From contig VGPW01000012.1 of NCBI GenBank assembly GCA_016882545.1, positions 1 through 32,933 of the forward strand: DNA of 32,933 nucleotides. The letters run 5' to 3'. The position numbers were made by a program, and so were the translations under genes. Of this stretch, positions 1 to 9,690 are shown piece by piece (position 1 is the first letter of the stretch; each line of letters opens with the position of its first letter). This DNA comes from Cyanobacteria bacterium M_surface_10_m2_179 (GTDB taxonomy: Bacteria; Cyanobacteriota; Cyanobacteriia; PCC-6307; Cyanobiaceae). The notes under the pieces are model-generated. The model did not search any database. It was not told the DNA's origin and saw nothing but the letters and a program-made list of their open reading frames with translations.

Positions 1-217
1 GCACGTTAAGGCAGAAGCTGCCGGTGCGCTGGATCATGCCGTTGCTGGTGCTGTCGGCCCGCACGGCCATCACCACCAGGGGCGGCTCGAACGATCCCTG
101 GGTGACCCAGCTAGCGGTGAACCCATTCACCTCCTCACCTTCCGCCACGCCGCAGATGAACACACCGTGCGGGATTTTGCGCAGCAGGGTCTTTTTGGCG
201 TCGGCGTTCAGAGCCAT
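1..217 (-). CDS. Flavin reductase-like domain protein (N-terminal part; truncated by window edge)
   Basis: Minus-strand reading from ATG at 217 gives MALNADAKKTLLRKIPHGVFICGVAEGEEVNGFTASWVTQGSFEPPLVVMAVRADSTSNGMIQRTGSFCLNV, typical of flavin reductase (FMN-binding split barrel) domains. The frame is open to the window edge. Confidence 0.8.
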   Translation of the reverse strand, partial: MALNADAKKTLLRKIPHGVFICGVAEGEEVNGFTASWVTQGSFEPPLVVMAVRADSTSNGMIQRTGSFCLNV

Positions 218-287
218 GGCAGCGGCAGGCAAGCGGGGGCAATGGCCCAACTCTAGAAACGCCTGACCCGCTCCATAGGATCGGGCC

Positions 288-773
288 ATGCAGGCCCTCT
301 ACCCCGGCAGTTTCGATCCCCTCACCCTGGGGCATCTGGATGTGATCGAACGGGGCGCCAACCTGTTCGAGCAGTTGGTGGTGGCGGTGCTGCGCAACCC
401 CAGCAAGAACCCCTGCTTCAGCGTTGAACAGCGGCTGGAGCAGATCCGTCAGGCCACGAGCCACCTCAGCAATGTTGAAGTGGCGGCCTTCGACGGCCTC
501 ACCGTGGAATTCGCCCAGGCCCGTGGGGCAGGCGTGATCCTGCGGGGGCTGAGAGCGTTGAGCGACTTCGAATACGAGCTGCAGATCGCCCACACCAACA
601 AGAGCCTGGCGCCGCAGCTGGAAACCCTGTTTCTGGCCACGGCCACGGCCCACAGCTTCCTGAGCAGTTCGGTGGTGAAGGAGGTGGCCCGCTTCGGCGG
701 TTCGGTGCGTCACATGGTGCCCACAGGAGTGGCACAGGACCTGTCCAGGCTTTTTAATCAGTCATTCCCGTGA
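288..773 (+). CDS. coaD: Phosphopantetheine adenylyltransferase
   Basis: 161 aa; starts [23 protein letters not shown] (nucleotidyltransferase T/HxGH motif), with [19 protein letters not shown] near the C-terminus. Confidence 0.97.
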   Translation: MQALYPGSFDPLTLGHLDVIERGANLFEQLVVAVLRNPSKNPCFSVEQRLEQIRQATSHLSNVEVAAFDGLTVEFAQARGAGVILRGLRALSDFEYELQIAHTNKSLAPQLETLFLATATAHSFLSSSVVKEVARFGGSVRHMVPTGVAQDLSRLFNQSFP

Positions 774-782
774 CCCCTTCCG

Positions 783-1721
783 ATGGCTGAGGCGCAGCTC
801 ACATCCGTGCTCGATCAGCTCGATCAACTGGAGGAGATCGTGCTGGATGGCACGCGGGTGCCCTTCAGCGGCGGGCGCCTGGTGAATGAGCAGGACGCCA
901 TTGAATTGATGGATGCGGTGCGCGAAGCGCTGCCGCCCCAATTGGCTCAGGCCGAAGAGCTGGTGGCCAAGAAGGAGGAGTTCATCACCCAGGCGCGCCA
1001 GAAGGCCGATGAACTGCTCACCCAGGCCCGCCAGCAGCGGGAGCAGCTGATTAACAGCCAGTCGATTCGCCAGGAGGCGGAGCGCCAGGGCGCCGAACTG
1101 CGGGAGCAGGGCCGCCAGCAGGGTGAACAGATGCTGGCTCAGGTGCGCCAGCAGGTGGCCAAAGCCGACCAGGAGCAGCAGGCGCGACTGGCTCAGATGG
1201 AGCAGCAGTTCAGCCAACGGCGTCAACAACTCGAGCAGGAAGCCCTGCAGCGCCGTCAGCAGCTGGATCAGGAGGCCCTGGAGCTGAAGCGTCAGCTGGC
1301 GGAGCAACACGAACAGCTGCGCCAGCAGAGCCTGGCCGAACTGGAGAAGATCCGCCAGGAGGCCGTGCGGCTGCAGCAGAGCAGCCAGGCCGAAGCGGAG
1401 CGGGTGCAGGCCGACGCCCTGCAGTTCCGCCAACAGACCCAGCATCAGTGTGAGGCGCTGATCAGCCGCAGCCGTCAGGAGGCCGCCACCATCCAGGAGG
1501 GTGCCAACCGCTATGCCGAACAGGTGCTCGGCGAACTGGAAGGCCGGCTCAGGGAGATGGGCCAGGTGGTGGTGGCCGGCCGCCGCGAGCTGGTGCGGCT
1601 CCAATCCGTCGATCCCACCAGCCTGGTGCAGCAAGCCCGCAACGGCGATGAACAGGCCGTGCCGATCAGCCGTGCCCGCCGTGCAGCAGAGCGCCTGAAG
1701 CGAGCCGCCGGTCAGCGCTGA
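783..1721 (+). CDS. Gln/Glu/Arg-rich coiled-coil protein, possibly a DivIVA/Cdv3-like cell-division factor
   Basis: 312 aa; short ordered N-terminus (MAEAQLTSVLDQLDQLEEIVLDGTRVPFSGGRLVNEQDAIELMDAVREALP) followed by a long coiled coil. Located directly after coaD. The Cdv3-like assignment rests on recalled family features only. Confidence 0.6.
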   Translation: MAEAQLTSVLDQLDQLEEIVLDGTRVPFSGGRLVNEQDAIELMDAVREALPPQLAQAEELVAKKEEFITQARQKADELLTQARQQREQLINSQSIRQEAERQGAELREQGRQQGEQMLAQVRQQVAKADQEQQARLAQMEQQFSQRRQQLEQEALQRRQQLDQEALELKRQLAEQHEQLRQQSLAELEKIRQEAVRLQQSSQAEAERVQADALQFRQQTQHQCEALISRSRQEAATIQEGANRYAEQVLGELEGRLREMGQVVVAGRRELVRLQSVDPTSLVQQARNGDEQAVPISRARRAAERLKRAAGQR

Positions 1722-1724
1722 GAC

Positions 1725-3008
1725 CTACAGCGCAGCCTGGGGTGGGCACAGGCCCGATACCCGGCTGTGCCGCAGGATCGAACCGATCGTGGCATTGGGT
1801 GAGCCGGCGCCATTCGACACCATGCTCACGTAGCGCACCCCATCAGGGGTGTTGAGCATGCCGGTGATCGAGCGAACGCCGCTGATCGTGCCGGTTTTGC
1901 CGCGGAACTGGCCGTCGAGATCACTGCCCCGCCAGAGGCTGCGCAGGGTGCCGCGCTGGCCGGCGATGGCCATCGAGGCGGCGTAGTCGTTGGCAAAGGG
2001 GTGCTGCGCCATCCGCAGCAGCAGCGCAGCCAGCAGACGACTGGTCACGCGGTTGCCCCGATCCAGACCACTGCCATCCACCACGGACACACCGCCCATG
2101 GGCAATCCCTGGGCCGAGAGCCACTGCATCGCCCGCTGGCGCGCGAGGCTCAGGTCCCAGCTGCCTGTGCCCTGGCGCAGCAGCACCTCAGCGGTGAAGT
2201 TGTGGCTGTCGGTGTTGGCGAGGCTCAGCAGGCCGTGCATGCTCACCGAACGCTCCTCGTGCAGCAGCGTGGCTTGCTCGGTGCTGGCTGTTGTAACGGG
2301 CACCAAGCGGATGGCGGCACTACCCCCCTGGCGTTTGATCTCCTGGCCAAGCAGGGATTGCATCCGACTGGGCGGGTTGCTCACCGCCATGTCGAGGGCA
2401 TTGCTGGTGAGGGCCAGGCGGGTGATCGGCGCCCCGTAGGCCTCAGCCCGATCGGCCCAATCCCAGCCTTGTGGCCACCAACGCTGCTGCGGCTCCTCCA
2501 CGAGCTGGATGCTGATCGGGCCGTTGCTCACGGCAGGGCCACCGCCCGAACCCATGGCCAGCTTGGCGAAGCGCTTCAGTTCAGCGAGATCCAGGTCGGG
2601 ATCGCCCTCACCGGTGATCTGCAGGGTGCCGTCGGGCTGGCGCCAGAGGCGGGTGGTGAGGTGGTAGTCGGGCCCGAGGCGATCCAGCGCAATCGCGGTG
2701 CTGATCAGTTTCTGGTTGGAGGCCGGGATGCGGGGACGGCTGCCGTTCACATCCGCCAGCAGGCGGCCCTGGCCATCCACCACACTCACGCTCCACACAG
2801 GCGCTTCTGAGCCAACCGACGCCTGGATGCGCTGTTGCAGGGCAGGGCAGCTCACCTTCAGCTGCAGCTGGGGCAGCCCCACCGGCGGGGGCGCGGCCGG
2901 CAGCGAGGTAGCGGTGATCGTGGGCACCGGCACACCGCTCTCCAGGGCCAGCACCGGAAGGCCCAGGCTCAGGGGGAGCAGGGCCGCCAGCAGCGGGAGG
3001 CGACCCAT
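1725..3008 (-). CDS. dacB: D-alanyl-D-alanine carboxypeptidase/endopeptidase (PBP4 family)
   Basis: 427 aa; signal-like N-terminus, SNQKLISTAIALDRLG (SxxK), VSVVDGSGLDRGNRVTSRLLAALL (SxN-like region) and GQFRGKTGTISGVRSITGML (KTG). Confidence 0.93.
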   Translation of the reverse strand: MGRLPLLAALLPLSLGLPVLALESGVPVPTITATSLPAAPPPVGLPQLQLKVSCPALQQRIQASVGSEAPVWSVSVVDGQGRLLADVNGSRPRIPASNQKLISTAIALDRLGPDYHLTTRLWRQPDGTLQITGEGDPDLDLAELKRFAKLAMGSGGGPAVSNGPISIQLVEEPQQRWWPQGWDWADRAEAYGAPITRLALTSNALDMAVSNPPSRMQSLLGQEIKRQGGSAAIRLVPVTTASTEQATLLHEERSVSMHGLLSLANTDSHNFTAEVLLRQGTGSWDLSLARQRAMQWLSAQGLPMGGVSVVDGSGLDRGNRVTSRLLAALLLRMAQHPFANDYAASMAIAGQRGTLRSLWRGSDLDGQFRGKTGTISGVRSITGMLNTPDGVRYVSMVSNGAGSPNATIGSILRHSRVSGLCPPQAAL

Positions 3009-3009
3009 A

Positions 3010-3525
3010 TCAGGAGCGACCCACCTGCAAACCGGTGACGGAGCCGATCACGCGGAAATTGCTGCCCTCCAGCTCCACCGGCGCTCCGATCTTGAGGTTC
3101 TGGTTGCCAAACACCACGCCATCGGCGCCCTTGCGACCTTCACCGCGCAACACGAAGCGGGCATCCAGGCTCGGGAAGGTCTGCTGATTGGGATCGGGCG
3201 CGCTCACCACCTTGCCGTCGGGGAGCACCGCCGACAGACGCCGCTGCAGCGGCAGCACCTCCTGCACCGCAACGCTGCCGTGGGGTTGGTTGCGAATCAC
3301 GATCGCCACCTTGCCGCTGCTGCGGGCGGCATTGATCACCGAGTCGGGGTTGGCCACGGGTACGCCGCGCACATCCACCATCAACGTCACCGGCACCATG
3401 CCGCCGGTGGCGCGGGCCACGGCTCCGCTGAGCTTGGGGCTCCAGATCACACCGGCTGCGGCCAGCACCACCGCCGCCGCCGCTCCCACATCCACCAACG
3501 AAACACGACGGGAGGATGCGGCCAT
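3010..3525 (-). CDS. DUF4330 domain-containing membrane-anchored protein
   Basis: 171 aa; N-terminal hydrophobic helix VDVGAAAAVVLAAAGVIWSP followed by a compact domain typical of cyanobacterial DUF4330 proteins. Stops immediately before dacB. Confidence 0.7.
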   Translation of the reverse strand: MAASSRRVSLVDVGAAAAVVLAAAGVIWSPKLSGAVARATGGMVPVTLMVDVRGVPVANPDSVINAARSSGKVAIVIRNQPHGSVAVQEVLPLQRRLSAVLPDGKVVSAPDPNQQTFPSLDARFVLRGEGRKGADGVVFGNQNLKIGAPVELEGSNFRVIGSVTGLQVGRS

Positions 3526-3576
3526 GGCAAAAACGCAGACACCGAACTGTAAGGAGCGCAGTCGGTGCGCACAAGC

Positions 3577-4212
3577 TCAGCGGGCGGCCTCTTCCAGGGC
3601 CTCCAGTTGCCGTTCCCGATCGGGCCGGCTGTCGAAGCTGCAGACGCTGCGATAGCCGTCTGAATCGAGGCGATAGAACTGCCACTCGTCGGGATACACC
3701 CGACGCAGGGCGCCTTCGGCGGTGGGAATCAGGGCATAGGCCGCCTGCCACTCCGCCAGGAAACCCTTGCGCCGCTCCCGGGCCACCGTGCCGATGCCGA
3801 TGGCGGCGTCTTCAAGGCGGCCGTTGAGCATCACGAGCGGGCCGCGATGTTGCGCGCAGAGCGACTCCACCTCCTCGTAATCGGCTGGGGTGGGGGCCGC
3901 CAGCAACACCAGCCCCTCGCTTCCGCCATCGGCATGTTGCAGCCGCAGCAGGTCACCCAGGCCGCTCAGTTGGGCGGCATGCTCGGGCGCATCGCGCTTG
4001 GCAAGGGCCGTGGCACCGGCGTCGGGAAACAGCAGTCGCGCCTCCGGCCGTTGCGGCGTGAGGGCGGCCAGCAGTCGCAGGGCCACCGGCAGGATCCGAA
4101 GCCCTTCGAAGCGCAGCTCAACGGTCCACAGCCCTCGGGCTTGACTGGCCAGGGCTGCCTGAACAGCTGTGAGCGCCTCGGCTTCAGCGCAGCGCAGATC
4201 AGCGGGGAGCAT
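3577..4212 (-). CDS. DUF1995 family protein
   Basis: 211 aa; MLPADLRCAEAEALTAVQAALASQARGLWTVELRFEGLRILPVALRLLAAL... resembles the cyanobacterial/plastid DUF1995 family. Confidence 0.65.
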   Translation of the reverse strand: MLPADLRCAEAEALTAVQAALASQARGLWTVELRFEGLRILPVALRLLAALTPQRPEARLLFPDAGATALAKRDAPEHAAQLSGLGDLLRLQHADGGSEGLVLLAAPTPADYEEVESLCAQHRGPLVMLNGRLEDAAIGIGTVARERRKGFLAEWQAAYALIPTAEGALRRVYPDEWQFYRLDSDGYRSVCSFDSRPDRERQLEALEEAAR

Positions 4213-4236
4213 CGGTGGGGCGCAGATCGGGCGACC

Positions 4237-5406
4237 CTAAAGGGCGGCACGGGCCCGCTCGAACGCCGGCGGGAAGCTGTTGAGGAGCTCGGCGGTGTGC
4301 CAGCCGCCGAGGCTGATGCGCAGGCCGCTGGCTGCGGCGGCTGGGTCGTAGCCCATGGCCTGCAGCACCGCACTGGGAGCAGTCTGGCCGCTGCTGCAGG
4401 CCGAACCACTGCTGCAGGCAAAACCCTGCTGCCAGAGGGCCTGCACCAGGCGCCGGCCGTTGAGCCACGCCCCCGCCCGATCGCGCACCACCAGGCTGAG
4501 GTGATGGGGCAACCGGCCCGGAGCTTGGGGCTGCCTTGGATCCGGCCCGGTGAGGCTGACGCCGGGCAACGCGACCAGCCGCTCCAGCAATGCCGTGCGC
4601 AGGTTGTCGATCGGATCCACATCGGGCCGGGGTGAGAGCGCCAGTTCCAGGGCTTTCACCAGCCCCGCCACCAGCGCCACCGGTTCGGTCCCGGCCCGAA
4701 GCCCCGCTTCCTGGCCCCCACCGCCGAGGCAGGGCTGCAGGGCAAGGCCCTCCCGCACCAGTAGCGCGCCGATGCCACGGGGACCCTGCACCTTGTGCCC
4801 ACCCAGGCTGAGCAGATCCACCGGCAAGGCATCGAACTGGATCGGGCACCGGCCCACCACCTGCACCGCATCCAGATGAAGCAGCACGTCGGCCTGTTGG
4901 CACAACCGCCCGATTGCGGTGATCGGCTGCAACGTGCCCACCTCGCTCTGCCCCCAGATCAGCGACACCAGCCGCGTGGGTGGTGCCAGCAGCTGCTCCA
5001 GCCGGTTGAGATCCACCACACCGCAGCGATCCACGGGGATGGCATCCACCTGCCAGCCGCGCCGGAGCAACTGGTCGGCAGCAGCCAGGGTGGCGGGATG
5101 TTCAACGCTGGAGATCAGCAGGCGCGCCGGAGTGGATGGCGACAGCTCAGCCATCGCTCCCAACAGGGCCAGATGGATCGATTCGGTTCCGCCTGAGGTG
5201 AACACCACCTGGCCGTCACGGCAGCCCAGCAGCTCAGCCAATTGATGGCGGGAGCGCTCCAGCTGTTCGGCCGCTGCCCATCCAAAGCCGTGCAAGCTGG
5301 AGGGATTCGCCCAGGCGGAAGCCTGCACCGCGGCCATCTCCTGCAGCACCGCCTCCGCCACAGGCGTGGTGGCGCTGCAGTCGAGGTAGCCGCTGAGGGG
5401 GTGCAT
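4237..5406 (-). CDS. Cysteine desulfurase (NifS/IscS-type PLP aminotransferase, class V)
   Basis: 389 aa; YLDCSATTPVAEAVL, VVFTSGGTESIHLALLG, HLDAVQVVGR, LSLGGHKVQGPRGIGALLVR (PLP Lys) and SSGSACSSGQ (active-site Cys loop). Confidence 0.95.
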   Translation of the reverse strand: MHPLSGYLDCSATTPVAEAVLQEMAAVQASAWANPSSLHGFGWAAAEQLERSRHQLAELLGCRDGQVVFTSGGTESIHLALLGAMAELSPSTPARLLISSVEHPATLAAADQLLRRGWQVDAIPVDRCGVVDLNRLEQLLAPPTRLVSLIWGQSEVGTLQPITAIGRLCQQADVLLHLDAVQVVGRCPIQFDALPVDLLSLGGHKVQGPRGIGALLVREGLALQPCLGGGGQEAGLRAGTEPVALVAGLVKALELALSPRPDVDPIDNLRTALLERLVALPGVSLTGPDPRQPQAPGRLPHHLSLVVRDRAGAWLNGRRLVQALWQQGFACSSGSACSSGQTAPSAVLQAMGYDPAAAASGLRISLGGWHTAELLNSFPPAFERARAAL

Positions 5407-6593
5407 CAGCCGCTCAGGCCGGTGTCTCGCTCAAACCGAGCCCGGGTGCGGGTTTCGAGGCTGTTGGTGGCCAGGGTCACCAGATCGTCGAGGGAGCTGC
5501 CGTTCAACAGGGCCGCCACGCGGGCGCGGGCTTCGGCGCTGGGACAGTTGTCGGGGCGAATGCAGCCCTTGGTGCACACGGTGGCGCAATCGATCTCAGG
5601 CGTTGTGGCAGCGGTCGCGGGCGCAGCAACAGGAGCAGCAGCAGACGCAGCAGCGGGTGTGCTCTGCATGGCCAGCGAGCGGGCTTCGGCCACAGCGCGC
5701 GGATCAGGGATCAGCGCATCGAACACGTGTTCCGCCGGTCCATCCATGAACACCTTGCCGCTGGCCTCATCCCAGTGGATCTGGAGCGGACCGCCCGGCA
5801 GATCCAACCGCGCTCGGCGATCGCAGAGGCCCAGGCTGTGGCAGGCCACCAACGTGGCGCAGGCGCCCGTGCCGCAGGCCAGGGTGGGGCCGGCGCCCCG
5901 CTCCCACACCCGCATCACCAGGTGATCGGGGGCCACCACCTCCACGAAATGCACGTTGGTTTTGGCGGGGAAGGAGGGATGCACCTCGAACTGGCTGCCG
6001 AAACGATCCAGATCGATCTCGTCCACCGCCGGCACCGGGATCACCACATGGGGGTTGCCCATACCGGCAGCCGCCACGGCAAAACGCTCTCTATCCACCT
6101 CCAGCTCACCTTGGGGCAGGCCGGCCTCTCCCACCGGCAGCGTGGTGGGCACCTGCTCGCTCTGCAGGAAGGGAGCGCCCATATCCACGCGGATCGTTCC
6201 ATCGGGCAGTAGCTCGGGAACGATGCGGCCCGCCAGGGTGTCGATCTGCCAGGTGCGACCGGGGCCATCGCCATCACGGTCTGCCAGGAAGCGGGCCAGG
6301 CAGCGGATGCCGTTGCCACACATCTCCGGCTCGGTGCCATCGGCGTTGAAGATGCGCATGCGCAGCTCGCCACCGTTGTTGGGGGCCAGGGCGAGGATCA
6401 CGCCATCGCCGCCCACCCCGAAGCGCCGGTCGCAGAGTTCCACCACCAGCTCAGGCGTCAGACCGAACACAAACTCCGGATCAGCCACGCCACGGCCGTC
6501 GAGCATTAGGAAGTCGTTGCCCAACCCCTGGTATTTGCTGAAGCTCAGCTCAGCGGTGAGGGTGCTGAACAGGCTCTTGCTGGGGGTCGACAC
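5406..6593 (-). CDS. dapF: Diaminopimelate epimerase with Cys-rich C-terminal extension
   Basis: 395 aa; FSKYQGLGNDFLMLDGRG, MRIFNADGTEPEMCGNGIRCLARF, ERGAGPTLACGTGACATLVA. The epimerase ends around VFMDGPAEHVFDALIPD, followed by an Ala/Pro linker and a Cys-rich tail. Start is GTG. Confidence 0.95.
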   Translation of the reverse strand: MSTPSKSLFSTLTAELSFSKYQGLGNDFLMLDGRGVADPEFVFGLTPELVVELCDRRFGVGGDGVILALAPNNGGELRMRIFNADGTEPEMCGNGIRCLARFLADRDGDGPGRTWQIDTLAGRIVPELLPDGTIRVDMGAPFLQSEQVPTTLPVGEAGLPQGELEVDRERFAVAAAGMGNPHVVIPVPAVDEIDLDRFGSQFEVHPSFPAKTNVHFVEVVAPDHLVMRVWERGAGPTLACGTGACATLVACHSLGLCDRRARLDLPGGPLQIHWDEASGKVFMDGPAEHVFDALIPDPRAVAEARSLAMQSTPAAASAAAPVAAPATAATTPEIDCATVCTKGCIRPDNCPSAEARARVAALLNGSSLDDLVTLATNSLETRTRARFERDTGLSG

Positions 6594-6637
6594 GCGCGGC
6601 AGCCTGCCTCTGCAGGTATGAGGTTGAGGCCGATCCT

Positions 6638-6877
6638 ATGGGGAGCAGCACAGACAACAGAGCGCCCCAGTTCGACACCTCCCAGCCGGGGATCCGGCAG
6701 TTCCAGAGCTGGATCCGGGAGCGCACACCCCTGGCCGTGCAGCTGCTGGATGGCTCCGGTGTGAATGGCGTGCCCCGCTGGGTGGATGCGGAGTATCTGG
6801 GGCTCGAGCCGGCCAATGGTGGCGAGCTGATCCTGGTGGCCCGGCAGGCCATGGCCCTGATCCGGCCCTTGCTGTAG
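6638..6877 (+). CDS. hfq: Cyanobacterial Hfq-related RNA-binding protein
   Basis: 80 aa; [45 protein letters not shown]... matches the divergent cyanobacterial Sm-like Hfq. The position between dapF and leuS also fits. Confidence 0.85.
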   Translation: MGSSTDNRAPQFDTSQPGIRQFQSWIRERTPLAVQLLDGSGVNGVPRWVDAEYLGLEPANGGELILVARQAMALIRPLL

Positions 6878-6918
6878 CAGGGCTGTGGGAGCATCGGCCC
6901 ATCGCAATCCAGCCGTCC

Positions 6919-9576
6919 GTGAGCGAGAGCAGCCGCTACCAACCCCAGGCGATCGAGACCGGCTGGCAACGGGCCTGGCAAGAGAACGGCCTGCATGACA
7001 CGCCGGAGCTGAAGCCCGGCGACGACGCCTTTTATGCCCTGTCGATGTTCCCCTATCCCTCGGGGAACCTGCACATGGGCCATGTGCGCAACTACGTGAT
7101 CACCGATGTGGTGGCACGGGTGCAGCGGCTGCGCGGCAAACAGGTGCTGCATCCGATGGGCTGGGATGCCTTCGGTCTGCCGGCGGAGAACGCGGCAATC
7201 GAACGGGGCGTGGATCCCGGCGCCTGGACCGACCAGAACATCGCCTCGATGCGAGAGCAGCTCAACCAGCTCGGACTCTCCATCGACTGGGGTCGCGAGG
7301 TGGCTACGTGCCACGCCGATTACTACCGCTGGACCCAGTGGCTGTTCCTGCAGTTTCTGGAGTCGGGCCTGGCGTATCAAAAAGACGCCACGGTGAACTG
7401 GGATCCGATCGATCAGACCGTGCTCGCCAACGAGCAGGTGGATAGCGAGGGCCGCTCCTGGCGTTCCGGCGCCCTGGTGGAGAAGCGCAAGCTGCGCCAG
7501 TGGTTCCTGAAGATCACCGACTACGCCCAACAGCTGCTCGACGATCTGGGCAAGCTCGAGGGTTGGCCGGAGCGGGTTCGCACCATGCAGGCCAACTGGA
7601 TCGGCCGCAGCACCGGTGCCGAGTTGCAGTTCACCGTGGTGGATGCCGCCGGCAACGACACCGCCGAGCGGATCACCGTGTTCACCACCCGGCCGGACAC
7701 GATCTTTGGCGCCTCCTATGTGGTGTTGGCGCCAGAGCATCCGCTGGTGGGTGCGCTCACCACGCCCGATCAGGAGATTGCCGTGGAGGCGTTCTGCGAT
7801 CTGGTGTCGCGCCAGAGCGAACAGGAGCGCACCGCGGACGACAAACCGAAACGTGGCGTTTCCATCGGCGCCCAGGTGCGCAACCCCGCCAACGGCGAGC
7901 TGATTCCGATCTGGATCGCCGACTACGTGCTCGCCGAATACGGCACCGGCGCCGTGATGGGGGTGCCCGCCCACGACCAGCGCGACTTTGTGTTTGCCCG
8001 CCAGTACGAACTGCCGGTGCAGCAGGTAATCATTCCCGAAAGCAGCGATGAGCACGCCTTTGAAGGCTGCGCCTGGACTGAAGCCGGTGTGCTGATCCAC
8101 TCCGGCCGCTTCGATGGCCTCCCTAGCGACGAAGCCAAACAGGCGATCACCGCCGCCGCTGCAGCCGAGGGCTGGGGCCGCGAGAAGGTGCAGTTCCGTC
8201 TGCGCGACTGGCTGATCTCGCGCCAGCGCTACTGGGGCTGCCCGATCCCGGTGATCCACTGCGACAGCTGCGGCGTGGTGCCCGTGCCCGCCGAGCAGCT
8301 GCCGGTGGAGCTGCCCCGCGATGTGGCCTTCAGCGGCAAAGGTGGTTCACCGCTGGCGCAGCTGGAGAGCTGGGTGAGCGTGAGCTGCCCCTGTTGCGGC
8401 AAGCCCGCCAAGCGCGAAACCGACACCATGGACACCTTCATGTGCTCCAGCTGGTACTACCTGCGCTACAGCGACGCCAGCAACACCGATCTGCCGTTCA
8501 GTAAGGAGGCGGTGAACCATTGGCTGCCCGTGGATCAATACGTGGGCGGCATCGAGCACGCGATCCTGCACCTGCTCTACTCGCGCTTCTTCACCAAGGT
8601 GCTGCGCGATCGGGGTCTGTTGAACTTCGATGAACCCTTCACCCGCCTGCTCACCCAGGGGATGGTGCAGGGCATCACCTACAAGAACCCCCACACCGGG
8701 AAGTACATCGCACCAGCAGATGTCGCCGACCCCACGGACCCGCGCGATCCAGCCAGCGGCGAGGTCCTGGAGACGTTCTACGAAAAGATGTCGAAGTCGA
8801 AGTACAACGGCGTCGATCCGGCCGTGGTGATCGATAGATACGGCGCCGACACGGCGCGGATGTTCATCCTGTTCAAGGCGCCCCCGGAGAAGGATCTCGA
8901 ATGGGACGATGCCGACGTGGAAGGCCAATTCCGCTTCCTGCAGCGGATCTGGCGCCTAGTGGATAGTGCCTACGAACGCGGCCTCAACCTGGGCGCGGGA
9001 GCCGGTGGCCCCGAGGCTGTGGCCCAGGCCCTTGCCACCGCCACTGCAGGTGGCGGACTGAATGCGGACGAACAAGAGCTGCGGCGCGCGGTGCACACCG
9101 CCATCACGGAGATCAGCGACGACCTCGATGGCGACTACCAGTTCAATACCGCCGTGTCGGAGCTGATGAAGCTCAGCAACGCCATGGGCACGCATCTGGA
9201 GGGCAGCGCTGATGTGTTCGCCAGTGAAGCCCTGCGCACGCTGCTGATCCTGCTCGCCCCATTTGCGCCACACCTGGCCGAAGAGCTCTGGCTGAAGCTC
9301 GGCGGCCGCAACGCCGGCGATGCCCTGGCCGCCAGCAGCATCCACGCCCAGAGCTGGCCCAGCGCCGATGCCTCCGCGTTGGTGCGCGACACCGTGCCGC
9401 TCGTCATTCAGATCAAGGGCAAGGTGCGCGGCAACCTCGAAGTGCCCGCCGACGCCGACAAAGCCACCCTCGAAAAGCTGGCCCTTGAGAGCGACATCGC
9501 CGCCAAGTGGCTGGAAGGCAAAGCCCCCAGCCGCGTGATCGTGGTGCCGGGGAAGTTAGTGAACCTGGTGCCTTAA
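6919..9576 (+). CDS. leuS: Leucyl-tRNA synthetase
   Basis: 885 aa; [20 protein letters not shown] (HIGH), [15 protein letters not shown] (KMSKS), [21 protein letters not shown] start. Confidence 0.98.
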   Translation: MSESSRYQPQAIETGWQRAWQENGLHDTPELKPGDDAFYALSMFPYPSGNLHMGHVRNYVITDVVARVQRLRGKQVLHPMGWDAFGLPAENAAIERGVDPGAWTDQNIASMREQLNQLGLSIDWGREVATCHADYYRWTQWLFLQFLESGLAYQKDATVNWDPIDQTVLANEQVDSEGRSWRSGALVEKRKLRQWFLKITDYAQQLLDDLGKLEGWPERVRTMQANWIGRSTGAELQFTVVDAAGNDTAERITVFTTRPDTIFGASYVVLAPEHPLVGALTTPDQEIAVEAFCDLVSRQSEQERTADDKPKRGVSIGAQVRNPANGELIPIWIADYVLAEYGTGAVMGVPAHDQRDFVFARQYELPVQQVIIPESSDEHAFEGCAWTEAGVLIHSGRFDGLPSDEAKQAITAAAAAEGWGREKVQFRLRDWLISRQRYWGCPIPVIHCDSCGVVPVPAEQLPVELPRDVAFSGKGGSPLAQLESWVSVSCPCCGKPAKRETDTMDTFMCSSWYYLRYSDASNTDLPFSKEAVNHWLPVDQYVGGIEHAILHLLYSRFFTKVLRDRGLLNFDEPFTRLLTQGMVQGITYKNPHTGKYIAPADVADPTDPRDPASGEVLETFYEKMSKSKYNGVDPAVVIDRYGADTARMFILFKAPPEKDLEWDDADVEGQFRFLQRIWRLVDSAYERGLNLGAGAGGPEAVAQALATATAGGGLNADEQELRRAVHTAITEISDDLDGDYQFNTAVSELMKLSNAMGTHLEGSADVFASEALRTLLILLAPFAPHLAEELWLKLGGRNAGDALAASSIHAQSWPSADASALVRDTVPLVIQIKGKVRGNLEVPADADKATLEKLALESDIAAKWLEGKAPSRVIVVPGKLVNLVP

Positions 9577-9615
9577 GCCCGGATGCGCCGAGCGCCCGGT
9601 GTGGCCTCCAAAAAC

Positions 9616-9657
9616 TGCACCACATCCGGATATCCGTGGATATCCAAGGGTGGTGCA
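9616..9657. repeat. Composite inverted repeat in the leuS/pgi convergent intergenic region
   Basis: TGCACCAC-atcc-GGATATCC-gt-GGATATCC-aagg-GTGGTGCA; outer 8+8 bp arms and inner 8+8 bp arms share one centre of symmetry. Each GGATATCC is also itself a palindrome. Confidence 0.85.
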
Positions 9658-9690
9658 CCTGTACGCAAGACCTAAACGGAAGAGCTGTGC

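Noticed and set aside
762-1634. 290-aa minus-strand Leu-rich ORF opposite the coiled-coil gene
   Set aside because: Leu/Gln-rich composition is the mirror of CAG/CTG-type codons in the plus-strand coiled coil; it only mimics a leucine-rich protein.
6550-8259. 569-aa minus-strand ORF antisense to hfq and leuS
   Set aside because: Shadow frame of leuS; composition is His/Gly/Ala-rich with no recognisable domain.
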